This document shows, one piece after another, positions 32,219 through 39,949 of a DNA stretch of 40,907 bases. Source of the DNA: TMED26 sp002694075 (GTDB lineage: Bacteria; Pseudomonadota; Alphaproteobacteria; Thalassobaculales; Thalassobaculaceae); assembly GCA_036160575.1 (NCBI GenBank), contig JAYYDT010000016.1, positions 1 to 40,907 of the forward strand. The letters run 5' to 3'. Numbering within the stretch: the stretch's first letter is position 1; every line of letters starts with the position of its first letter. The notes under the pieces were generated by a model. It made no database searches, had not been told where the DNA came from, and worked only from the letters and a program-made list of their open reading frames with translations. The translations under genes were made by a program, and so were the position numbers.

Positions 32219-33238
32219 TCACGGCGCGAGGCGTTGGTGGCGGTCGGTCAGGCGGTCGACCAACCACGGCGCCAGGGCGTAGGCCCAGGGCTTCACCTTG
32301 TCGTTCAGGCGGGCGGCCTCGGCGGTCACCTCGGCGGCGGCGTCGGCGCGTGCGCTGACCGCCAACCGCGCCCAGTTTTGGGTCTGTTCGCGGCCAAGGT
32401 CGAGGGTCACCACCAAGCCGTCGAAACTGGCCACCCTGAGGCGCGCGAAATGGCCCACCAAGGCCCCTGGCCGGCGCCGCCGGACATCGCTGAAGCGCAA
32501 CGGGTGCAGGCTACGCGCCAGGGCCGCCGCGGCTTCTGGCGCGGCCGGCCCGATGCCGGCGGCGCTGAGCCGTGAGAACGCTTCACCTGGGCCGCCGCGC
32601 CCCACCGTCCAGGCCGGCGCGGCGGCCCCGTTGGCGGCGCGCGGCGCCATTTCAAAGACCGCCACCCGAGCGCGGTCAAGGTCAATGACGATGGTCGCCA
32701 ACCACGCTTTCAAAGCCACCGGCAAGGTCACGCCGCCACCGGCGAGCCAGGCCTGGTCCTCACCCTCGCGGCGTAAAAAGGTGCCGGCCTTGGCGGTGCC
32801 GGTTGGACGCGCCAGCCGGTCGCCGATGGTGACGTCACCGAGCACCGCGCCGGCATCGTTGAATAAGCGTAAGTGGCTGCCACCGGCGGGGTCGAGGCCG
32901 ATCCGCCCAAAGCGCGCCGGCCGTCGGGTTTTGGCTTCGACCAGGCGCAGGGCGGCCAATTCATTGATCAAGCCATTGACGCGCCGAGCCGACAGCGGAT
33001 GGTCGAACTTATCCGGGGTGATCCACTGGCCGTCGCGTCGGATAAAGCGGTAGCGCGCCTTGGGATGGGCCAGGTCAATGCGCGCCACCGCCGCCGGATC
33101 TTTGGCCACCGCCGGCAAGGCCGGCCGCCCGAGCGCGAGATTGTCGCCGCCGGTCAATTGGCCGACCACGGCGACGGTCGCCGCGATCACCGCCAAAAGG
33201 GCGGCGGCAAGGGCCAGCAAAAGGGCGCGGGCGCTCAT
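32219..33238 (-). CDS. DUF4340 protein of a GldG-type ABC module
   Basis: 339 residues: one N-terminal membrane helix (LLLALAAALLAVIAATVAVVG), then an extracytoplasmic domain with ARIDLAHPKARYRFIRRDGQWI and TKAGTFLRREGEDQAWLAGG, characteristic of DUF4340. In known loci it follows a GldG-like protein and an ABC permease. Its ATG overlaps the GldG stop by 4 bases, so it is part of one translation unit. The biochemical role is unknown. Confidence 0.85.
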   Translation of the reverse strand: MSARALLLALAAALLAVIAATVAVVGQLTGGDNLALGRPALPAVAKDPAAVARIDLAHPKARYRFIRRDGQWITPDKFDHPLSARRVNGLINELAALRLVEAKTRRPARFGRIGLDPAGGSHLRLFNDAGAVLGDVTIGDRLARPTGTAKAGTFLRREGEDQAWLAGGGVTLPVALKAWLATIVIDLDRARVAVFEMAPRAANGAAAPAWTVGRGGPGEAFSRLSAAGIGPAAPEAAAALARSLHPLRFSDVRRRRPGALVGHFARLRVASFDGLVVTLDLGREQTQNWARLAVSARADAAAEVTAEAARLNDKVKPWAYALAPWLVDRLTDRHQRLAP

Positions 33239-35130
33239 ACGGCGATCCCGCGGGCGCGCCGTCGGCGCAGCCAGCGGCCGCCGGCGACGACGAGCAGCCC
33301 CAACGCCAAGACCGCCGGCACGGCCAGCAAGTTGACCGTTCGCACCCGCGTGGTGAGGGCGCGCAAATCCTCCCGCAGATCGAATTGGATGGTCCGCAAT
33401 TCCTCGCCCAGGGCCAAGATATCGCGGCGCGCGGCTTCGATCTCGATGGTGTCCTCGAGGGTCAGGGCGGCGCCGTCACGGCCGCCGGCGAGGTCGTTGA
33501 TTTGCCGCTTAAGGTCGTCGATGGCGGTTTCCAAACTGGCCTCGCGTTGGCGATAGGCGCTGTCGGCGGCGCGCTTCATATCGTCCAGAACGGTCAAGCG
33601 GCGGCTGCCGACGCCGCGCCCGCGCAGCGCCATCAACGCGGCGCCGCCGCTGAGTTGGTCGAGGGTGTTGACCACGAAATCGCCATTGTTGGCAAACGGC
33701 GTCGGCGCGCCGCCGGGCGCCCCTCCGGCCGGCGCCAACCAGGTCCGGTCGGTCAACAAATCGCTGTCGGCGACCAATACCATCGCCAGCGGGGCGGTGG
33801 CGGTGGCCCGGTGGCCGGCGCGCACGGCTGGATCGGTGACCTCCGCCGGCGGACCTTTCGGAAAGGCCGAGGTGACCGGCCCGCCCAGGCGGGCGGCCAG
33901 GGTCAGCGCCTGGCCGCCGGCTTTGAACTCGGCCAGCAGGCGGAACGGGTCGGGTGCCGGGTCGAGGGCGGCGACCGGCACCGTCGCGCTGTCCGGCGAC
34001 GTGCGCACCAGCGGGGTCAGGGTCAGGCGGCTATCCGGCATCAGCGACACGATCCCGGCGCTACGCAAGTTGAGGCGCCTCAAATTGCCGGTGATGGCCT
34101 CGTCGGCGGCCAGCGATTCGCTGTCAAACTCGCCCCACGGCAGGTACTCGGTCACCACCGTTCGGCCGCCGCGGGTCATGTTGACCTTGGTCGCGGCACG
34201 CCGGTCGACGGCCACCCGATCGACCGCCACCGCCGCCCCGTAATGCCACAGCAGGGGGAGCAGCGCGCTGACCCCGTCGCGGTTGATTGGCCCGGCGTTG
34301 GGGTCGCCGGGCATGGCCTCGGCCAAGGGGTCGGCGAAGATCGCCAGGCGGCCGCCGCGCATGACGAATTGGTCGAGGGCGTAAAGCGTGCCGATGTCGA
34401 TGCGCGCGGCCTGGGCGATCATCACCACGTCGACGTCATCGTCGAAGCGGGCGACTTTGCCCATCACCGCGCGCAATTCGAAGAAGCCGCGGATGCTGTC
34501 GATGACCGTCGCCGGCGGCAGGTTCTGGGTCCGGTCGCCGAACAAGGGCAAATCGCCAAGCAGCGCGACCACCGGTTTTTTGGGGGTCGCCAAGTCATGG
34601 ATCAGGCGCGTCAGGTCATATTCCAAAAAGCGCGCGCGTTCCGGCGACAGATGGCCGATCACCTCGCGCCCGTCGGTGGAGTTGGTGGCGATCAGGCCCA
34701 GGTAAAAACGCGTCCCGGCGGTGTTGGCGATGCCTTCGATGCCGGCACCGACGGCCAATTCCTCGGCCGCCGAGAAGGGCGCTACCGAAACCGTCGACAG
34801 GCGTAGTTTGTCGCCGGCCACCCGGGCGTAGACCTTGAGCATCTCGCCGACCCGCCGGGCATGGCTGACGTGGCGGCCGCCAAGCCCCTCGAGGTCGGGA
34901 CTGCGCAGCAGGCGCAGGGTCACCGGTTCGTCGAGATCGCGCAGCACCGCGCGGGTATTGTCGGAGAGCGTGAACAAACTGTCGTGGGTGGCGTCGAAAC
35001 GCTGGTTGGAGAGGCTGATCTCGGCCCAGATATTCACCGCCACGAAAAACACCACGGCGCAGGCGGCGACCGCCGCCGCCCGCCAGCGGGCGGTGCGCGG
35101 ATGGCGCGAGGTTTCCGGTGCCGCCGTCAT
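33235..35130 (-). CDS. GldG-family auxiliary protein of an ABC-2 transporter
   Basis: 631 residues. An N-terminal membrane helix (about 17-37) is followed by FDATHDSLFTLSDNTRAVLRDLDEPVTL, the GldG/ABC_transp_aux opening, a large periplasmic domain (KKPVVALLGDLPLFGD; MRGGRLAIFADPLAEA), a coiled coil (about 525-590) and a C-terminal helix (LLAVPAVLALGLLVVAGG). GldG partners membrane subunits of gliding-motility and related exporters; outside gliding bacteria the cargo is unknown. The ATG at 35130 overlaps the permease stop (ATGA); earlier in-frame starts lie inside the permease gene. Confidence 0.87.
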   Translation of the reverse strand: MTAAPETSRHPRTARWRAAAVAACAVVFFVAVNIWAEISLSNQRFDATHDSLFTLSDNTRAVLRDLDEPVTLRLLRSPDLEGLGGRHVSHARRVGEMLKVYARVAGDKLRLSTVSVAPFSAAEELAVGAGIEGIANTAGTRFYLGLIATNSTDGREVIGHLSPERARFLEYDLTRLIHDLATPKKPVVALLGDLPLFGDRTQNLPPATVIDSIRGFFELRAVMGKVARFDDDVDVVMIAQAARIDIGTLYALDQFVMRGGRLAIFADPLAEAMPGDPNAGPINRDGVSALLPLLWHYGAAVAVDRVAVDRRAATKVNMTRGGRTVVTEYLPWGEFDSESLAADEAITGNLRRLNLRSAGIVSLMPDSRLTLTPLVRTSPDSATVPVAALDPAPDPFRLLAEFKAGGQALTLAARLGGPVTSAFPKGPPAEVTDPAVRAGHRATATAPLAMVLVADSDLLTDRTWLAPAGGAPGGAPTPFANNGDFVVNTLDQLSGGAALMALRGRGVGSRRLTVLDDMKRAADSAYRQREASLETAIDDLKRQINDLAGGRDGAALTLEDTIEIEAARRDILALGEELRTIQFDLREDLRALTTRVRTVNLLAVPAVLALGLLVVAGGRWLRRRRARGIAV

Positions 35131-35861
35131 GCGCCGGTCCGCCAATGCACGATGGCGGTGGTCGCGACCAGGCCCGCGCCGATCAGCGAGACAAAGAAAA
35201 CCACCGCCCGCAGATCGATTAAGCCATCGACAAAGCCGCGAAATCGCGCCAACGCGCTGAGGTTGGTCAAGGTCTCGGCCAGTTCCGGACCGGCCCAGGA
35301 TTTGACCGTCGCTTGGACCAGATCGGTGCCCCCGGCGAGCAGCAGGAAACACATGGCGGCGGCCAGAATGAACGCGATAATGTGATTGCCGGTCAACGCC
35401 GAGGCCGCCGCGGTGACCGCCAGAAAGCCACCGGCGACCAACCAGCTGCCCAAATAACCGGCGAAAATCACGCCATTATCGGGCGCGCCCAACAGGTTGA
35501 TGGTCACCCACACCGGAAAGGTCAGGGCCAGGGCGACGGCGGCGAACGCCCAGGCGGCGAGAAATTTGCCGACCACCGCGGCGCCGACGGTGAGCGGCAA
35601 GGTCAGCAGCAGTTCGACCGTGCCGCCGCGATATTCCTCGGCCCACAGGCGCATGCCGATGGCCGGCATCAGGACCAGGTAAAGCCAGGGGTGAAATTGG
35701 AAAAACACCAGCAAATCGGCTTCGCCCCGCTCCAGCAAGCGGCCGGCGTGGAAGGCCAGCCCGGCGGCCAGCACGGTGAAGGCGATGACGAAAACATAGG
35801 CCACCGGCTGAGTCACATAGGCGATGAATTCGCGCCGGGCGATGAGGATCAGGCTGCGCAT
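35127..35861 (-). CDS. ABC-2 type permease (GldF-like)
   Basis: 244 residues, six membrane helices. MRSLILIARREFIAYVTQPVAYVFV is the typical GldF/NosY N-terminus; LYLVLMPAIGMRLWAEEYRGGTVELLLTLPLT is the coupling-helix region expected to touch an ATPase. GGAG precedes the ATG at 35861. It heads the overlapping permease-GldG-DUF4340 unit. The ATPase gene normally found first in such operons is not here: the upstream neighbour is an enoyl-CoA hydratase-family gene 22 bases away. Confidence 0.88.
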   Translation of the reverse strand: MRSLILIARREFIAYVTQPVAYVFVIAFTVLAAGLAFHAGRLLERGEADLLVFFQFHPWLYLVLMPAIGMRLWAEEYRGGTVELLLTLPLTVGAAVVGKFLAAWAFAAVALALTFPVWVTINLLGAPDNGVIFAGYLGSWLVAGGFLAVTAAASALTGNHIIAFILAAAMCFLLLAGGTDLVQATVKSWAGPELAETLTNLSALARFRGFVDGLIDLRAVVFFVSLIGAGLVATTAIVHWRTGA

Positions 35862-35883
35862 GGCGAGCTCCGCTGGTGGCCGC

Positions 35884-36696
35884 CTAGCGGCCTTTGAACA
35901 CCGGCGGGCTCTTGGCCAGAAAGGCGCGAAAACCGGTGTTGAAATCCTCGGTGTCGAAAGAGGCGTAGCTTTCGCGCACATCCGCCGCCTCGACCGGACG
36001 CGGCGTATGGATGCCGGTCATCACCCGGTTGGCGAAGGCTTTATGCCAGCGATTGACCAACGGGGCGCCGGCGGCGATACGGCCAGCGGTGGCGGCCACC
36101 TCGTCGGCCACTTGGTCGTCGGCGACGACGCGGTTGACGAGGCCCTTGTCCTTGGCCTCCGCGGCGCCGAAAACGCGTGCCTCGAACAGGATTTCGAGGG
36201 CCACCGAGCGGCCGACCAGGTGGATCAACGCCTCGATTTCGGGATAGGCCATGGTCAGGCCCAACCGGTTGATCGGCACGCCGAAGCGCGCGCTTTCCCC
36301 GCAGATGCGCAAATCGCACATAATCGCCAATTCAAGGGCGCCGCCGACACAAAGCCCGTGGATCTGCGCCACCACCGGATGGCGGCAATCGCGAATCGCG
36401 CCCATTGTGTGGTGCATGATTTGGCCATAGGCGGTCGCTTGTTCGGCGTTGGCGCGGGCGCTTTCAAACTCGCCGATATCGGCGCCTGGCCCCATCGCCT
36501 TTTCGCCGGCGCCGCGCAGGATCACACAGCGCAGGCTTTCATCGCCATCGGCTTGCGCCATCGCCTCGCCCAGGCCCAGCCACATGGCCTTGTCCAAGGC
36601 GTTGAGCTTGTCCGGTCGATTGAGGACGACGGTGACGATGGCACCATCGCGTTGATACAGGATTTTGCCGTCGGCGAAACTGTCGGCTGCGCTCAT
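35884..36696 (-). CDS. Enoyl-CoA hydratase/isomerase family protein
   Basis: 270 residues, crotonase fold. The oxyanion-hole segments are present: KAMGPGADIGEFE and HGLCVGGALELAIMCDLRI, whose glutamate matches the first catalytic Glu of enoyl-CoA hydratase. The second, normally in a PE-x-x-L-G motif, is replaced: ARFGVPINRLGL has isoleucine there. Water addition may therefore be impaired, and isomerase, lyase or hydrolase activity on a CoA thioester is possible. The ATG at 36696 has GGAG 7 bases upstream. It is placed 36 bases after ahcY and just before the ABC permease on the same strand, a mixed run with no obvious shared task. Confidence 0.87.
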   Translation of the reverse strand: MSAADSFADGKILYQRDGAIVTVVLNRPDKLNALDKAMWLGLGEAMAQADGDESLRCVILRGAGEKAMGPGADIGEFESARANAEQATAYGQIMHHTMGAIRDCRHPVVAQIHGLCVGGALELAIMCDLRICGESARFGVPINRLGLTMAYPEIEALIHLVGRSVALEILFEARVFGAAEAKDKGLVNRVVADDQVADEVAATAGRIAAGAPLVNRWHKAFANRVMTGIHTPRPVEAADVRESYASFDTEDFNTGFRAFLAKSPPVFKGR

Positions 36697-36732
36697 CAAG
36701 GGGCTCCCGGCCGGGTCTAATTAAAGTTCGAC

Positions 36733-38028
36733 TTAATAACGATAGGCATCGCCCTTGAACGGACCTTCCGGTGTGACACCGATATAAGCCGCCTGATCCT
36801 GGGCGAGTTTGGTCAATTTGGCGCCGATCTTGGCCAAATGCAGGGCGGCGACTTTTTCGTCCAGGCGTTTCGGTAGGACATAGACCTGATGGTCGTAATC
36901 GGCGTGATTGGCCCATAGCTCGATCTGCGCCAGCACCTGGTTGGTGAAACTGGCCGACATCACGAAGCTGGGGTGTCCGGTCGCGCAGCCAAGATTGACC
37001 AACCGCCCCTTGGCCAGCACCAGCAGGCGCTTGCCGTCGGGGAAGACGACCTCGTCGACTTGCGGCTTGACCTCTTCCCATTGGTAATTGGACAGCGCCT
37101 CGATCTGAATTTCAGTGTCGAAATGGCCGATGTTGCAGACAATCGCGCGGTCTTTCATTTCGCGCATATGCTCCAGCGTGATGACGTCCTTGTTGCCGGT
37201 GGCGGTGACGAAAATATCGGCCTTGGCGGCGGCGTCGTCCATGGTCACCACTTCATAGCCTTCCATCGCCGCTTGCAGGGCGCAGATCGGATCGATCTCG
37301 GTGACCAGCACGCGGGCGCCGCCATTGCGCAGCGACGCGGCCGAGCCCTTGCCGACGTCGCCATAGCCACAGACCACCGCGGTCTTGCCCGAAAGCATCA
37401 CATCGGTGGCCCGGCGGATGCCGTCGACCAAACTTTCACGGCAGCCATAAAGGTTGTCGAATTTCGACTTGGTGACACTGTCATTGACATTGATCGCCGG
37501 AATTTTGAGGCTGCCGTCGGCGGCCATCTCATGCAGGCGGTGAACGCCGGTGGTGGTTTCCTCGGACACGCCGCGGATCGCGGCCATCAAGTCCGGATAC
37601 TCCTCGTGCATGATTTTGGTCAGGTCGCCGCCGTCATCGAGCAATAGATTGGGCAACCAACCGCCCGGCCCCTTAATGGTCTGGTGGATGCACCAGTCGT
37701 ATTCCTCTTCGGTTTCGCCCTTCCAAGCGAACACCGGAATACCGGCCGCCGCCATCGCCGCCGCCGCGTGGTCCTGGGTCGAGAAAATGTTGCATGACGA
37801 CCACCGCACCTCGGCGCCCAGCGCGACCAGTGTTTCGATCAGCACGGCGGTCTGGATGGTCATATGCAGGCAGCCGATGATGCGCGCGCCGGCGAGCGGC
37901 GTTTGCCCGGCGTATTCCTCGCGCAGGGCCATCAACCCCGGCATTTCGGTCTCGGCGATGGCGATTTCGCGCCGGCCCCAGTCGGCCAGGGAAATGTCGG
38001 CGACTTTGTAATCGGCGGTCTCGGCCAT
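36733..38028 (-). CDS. ahcY: Adenosylhomocysteinase
   Basis: 431 residues. It hydrolyses S-adenosylhomocysteine to adenosine and homocysteine, relieving product inhibition of methyltransferases. The substrate-site motif INVNDSVTKSKFDNLYGCRESL and the NAD-binding loop VCGYGDVGKGSA are intact, as is the C-terminal KGDAYRY that reaches into the partner's cofactor site; the mid insertion typical of bacterial forms is present (GGDLTKIMHEEYP). The ATG at 38028 is chosen because AGGAG lies 10 bases upstream; the ATG at 38037 is only one base from it. I looked for a SAH riboswitch in the leader and saw none. Confidence 0.96.
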   Translation of the reverse strand: MAETADYKVADISLADWGRREIAIAETEMPGLMALREEYAGQTPLAGARIIGCLHMTIQTAVLIETLVALGAEVRWSSCNIFSTQDHAAAAMAAAGIPVFAWKGETEEEYDWCIHQTIKGPGGWLPNLLLDDGGDLTKIMHEEYPDLMAAIRGVSEETTTGVHRLHEMAADGSLKIPAINVNDSVTKSKFDNLYGCRESLVDGIRRATDVMLSGKTAVVCGYGDVGKGSAASLRNGGARVLVTEIDPICALQAAMEGYEVVTMDDAAAKADIFVTATGNKDVITLEHMREMKDRAIVCNIGHFDTEIQIEALSNYQWEEVKPQVDEVVFPDGKRLLVLAKGRLVNLGCATGHPSFVMSASFTNQVLAQIELWANHADYDHQVYVLPKRLDEKVAALHLAKIGAKLTKLAQDQAAYIGVTPEGPFKGDAYRY

Positions 38029-38065
38029 GGTTCGCATGCTCCTGTCGCAAGAATTGGTCGCGGGA

Positions 38066-38116
38066 CGCGGGCGCCCGCGCGCAAGGCAGATATCGTTAAT
38101 CGCCGCCCAATGGCAA
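38066..38116 (-). promoter_or_regulatory. Candidate ahcY promoter and GC palindrome in its leader
   Basis: On the minus strand TTGCCA (38111-38116) and TATCTG (38087-38092) are 18 bases apart, putting the start of transcription near 38080, about 50 bases before ahcY. The 14-base perfect palindrome CGCGGGCGCCCGCG (38066-38079) would sit at the very 5' end of the message. It may be a hairpin or a regulator site. Matches to consensus are partial. Confidence 0.38.
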
Positions 38117-38145
38117 GAGCAAAGGCGACGGCGCCGCGTGGCCGC

Positions 38146-38523
38146 TCAGCTTGGCGGCGCCGAGGTCATCCAGCCAACCGCCGCGCCGGTTGGGTCCTCG
38201 AGGATGGCGATGCGGCCGACATCCGGGACCTCGAAAGGCGGCCGCAGGATTTTCGCGCCGGCCGTTTCGGCCTTGGCGACGCGGGCATTCACGTCATCGA
38301 CCTCGATATAGCTGAACCAATGGGGCGGCAGGTGCGTGAAATCCGGCCCGTTCATGTCCATGATCCCGGCCACCGGTCGGTCGCCGAGGCGCGCCACCCA
38401 GTAGTCGGCGCCGCTCTCGGTGGCCATAGTGTCATAGGTCCATCCCAGCAACGCGCCGTAAAACGCGGTCGCCGCGGCCGGGTCGCGAGTCATCAACTCG
38501 TTCCAAACGAACGTGTTGTGCAT
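38146..38523 (-). CDS. VOC (glyoxalase/bleomycin-resistance) family protein
   Basis: 125 residues, a vicinal oxygen chelate domain with the paired beta-alpha-beta halves: HNTFVWNELMTRDPAAATAFYGALLGW, then PHWFSYIEVDDVNARVAKAETAGAKIL and IAILEDPTGAAVGWM. It may bind a metal and act on a small electrophile or simply bind a ligand; the family alone does not tell. The ATG at 38523 is preferred: AAGGAGA is 8 bases upstream and too close to the ATG at 38529. It lies between purD and ahcY on the same strand; the gap to purD is AT-rich with A-runs. Confidence 0.85.
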   Translation of the reverse strand: MHNTFVWNELMTRDPAAATAFYGALLGWTYDTMATESGADYWVARLGDRPVAGIMDMNGPDFTHLPPHWFSYIEVDDVNARVAKAETAGAKILRPPFEVPDVGRIAILEDPTGAAVGWMTSAPPS

Positions 38524-38598
38524 GATCATTCTCCTTTCCTGGTGGGTGAGGTGATCAAGCTACACGTAAAAAAAGAAAAAATTCAAATATGTACGGCA

Positions 38599-39870
38599 TT
38601 AACGTTTAACGGCGCGCCAGCCGATGTCGCGCCGACAAAACCCTTCCGGCCAGGTGATCCGGTCGACCGCCGCGTAGGCCGCGGCCTGGGCCGCCGCGAT
38701 GGTCGCGCCCAGGCCGGTGACACCAAGCACGCGGCCGCCGGCGGCGCGCAACCGGCCCTGGTCGTCGCGCCGGGTGCCGGCGTGGAAGATCGGCGGGTCG
38801 GCGGTTTCCAGATCGCCCGGAATATCGATGATCGTGTCTTTGGCGTAGGCGCCGGGGTAGCCGTCGGCGGCGAGCACCACCATCAGCGCCGGGTCGTCAC
38901 GCCAGGTCAGCGCGACCTGGTCGAGGCCGCCGCCATGGCAGGCGCGCAGGGCGGGCAGCGGATCGCTTTCCAGACGGGCCATCAAGACCTGGCATTCCGG
39001 GTCGCCGAAGCGGCAGTTATATTCGATCAGCTTGGGACCCTCGGCGGTGATCATCAGGCCGGCGTAGAGCACGCCTTTGAACGGCGCGCCCTCGGCCGCC
39101 ATGCCGGCCACCGTCGGCGCGATGATGGTTTCCAGAATGCGCCGTTCCATCGCCGCGTCGACCACCGGCGCCGGCGAATAAGCGCCCATGCCGCCGGTGT
39201 TGGGGCCGGTGTCGCCATCACCGACGCGCTTATGGTCCTGGGCCGAGGCCAGGGGCAGGATGTTTTGGCCGTCGCTGAGGGCGAAAAAGCTGGCTTCCTC
39301 GCCGCGCATCCATTCCTCGATCACGACCGTGGCGCCGGCCGCGCCAAAGGCGCCCTCGGCCATCATCGCGTCGATGGCGGCCAGGGCCTGGTCCTCGGTC
39401 TCGGCCATGATCACGCCCTTGCCGGCGGCCAGACCGTCGGCCTTGACCACCAGCGGCGCGCCCTGGGCGCGGACATAGGCGCGGGCGGCGGCGGCCTCGG
39501 TGAAACTGGCGTAGGCGGCGGTCGGGATGGCGTGGCGCCGGCAAAAGTCCTTGGTGAAGGCTTTCGAGCCTTCCAGGCGGGCGGCCGCCGCGCTCGGCCC
39601 GAAACTGGCGATGCCGGCGGCGTCCAGCCGGTCGACCAGGCCGGCGACCAGGGGTTGTTCGGGGCCGACCACGACAAAATCGACCGCCTCGTCGCGGGCC
39701 AAGGTAAGCAAGCCGTCGAGATCGTCGGCGGCCACCGGCCGGCGGTCGGCGACGCGCGCCATACCGGCGTTGCCGGGCGCCGCCAAGACTTGGTCGACGC
39801 TGGGCGATTGGGCGATTTTCCAGGCCAGCGCGTGTTCGCGCCCGCCGCTGCCGACAATTAAGACCTTCAT
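38599..39870 (-). CDS. purD: Phosphoribosylamine--glycine ligase
   Basis: 423 residues. It joins glycine to phosphoribosylamine with ATP in purine synthesis. N-terminal MKVLIVGSGGREHALAWK, the ATP-grasp core (PLVVKADGLAAGKGVIM; DHKRVGDGDTGPNTGGMGAYSPAP) and YNCRFGDPECQVLM are all intact. The start ATG at 39870 matches family N-termini; an upstream in-frame GTG at 39894 would add eight Gly/Arg-rich residues. It is divergent from xseA across 79 bases, a neighbour pair seen in other alphaproteobacteria. Confidence 0.96.
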   Translation of the reverse strand: MKVLIVGSGGREHALAWKIAQSPSVDQVLAAPGNAGMARVADRRPVAADDLDGLLTLARDEAVDFVVVGPEQPLVAGLVDRLDAAGIASFGPSAAAARLEGSKAFTKDFCRRHAIPTAAYASFTEAAAARAYVRAQGAPLVVKADGLAAGKGVIMAETEDQALAAIDAMMAEGAFGAAGATVVIEEWMRGEEASFFALSDGQNILPLASAQDHKRVGDGDTGPNTGGMGAYSPAPVVDAAMERRILETIIAPTVAGMAAEGAPFKGVLYAGLMITAEGPKLIEYNCRFGDPECQVLMARLESDPLPALRACHGGGLDQVALTWRDDPALMVVLAADGYPGAYAKDTIIDIPGDLETADPPIFHAGTRRDDQGRLRAAGGRVLGVTGLGATIAAAQAAAYAAVDRITWPEGFCRRDIGWRAVKR

Positions 39871-39949
39871 GCCTCTCGCGCCCCCTCGCGCCACGTCGCC
39901 GCCTCGAAGTTTCTTTCACCCCGGCGCTCGGTAGCATAAGTTTGTCGCC

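Noticed and set aside
33385..34806. A 473-codon open frame antisense to the GldG-like gene
   Set aside because: Low-complexity composition and no motif; the GldG reading on the other strand has membrane helices, a coiled coil and start/stop overlaps with both neighbours.
38038..38145. SAH riboswitch upstream of ahcY
   Set aside because: I searched by eye for the conserved core and did not find it; only a palindrome and a promoter-like pair are visible.
37864..39861. A very long open frame on the plus strand antisense to ahcY, the VOC gene and purD
   Set aside because: Its translation is Gly/Arg/His-rich with no domain logic, while the minus strand encodes complete, recognisable enzymes over the same bases. 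Long antisense frames are common at this GC content.
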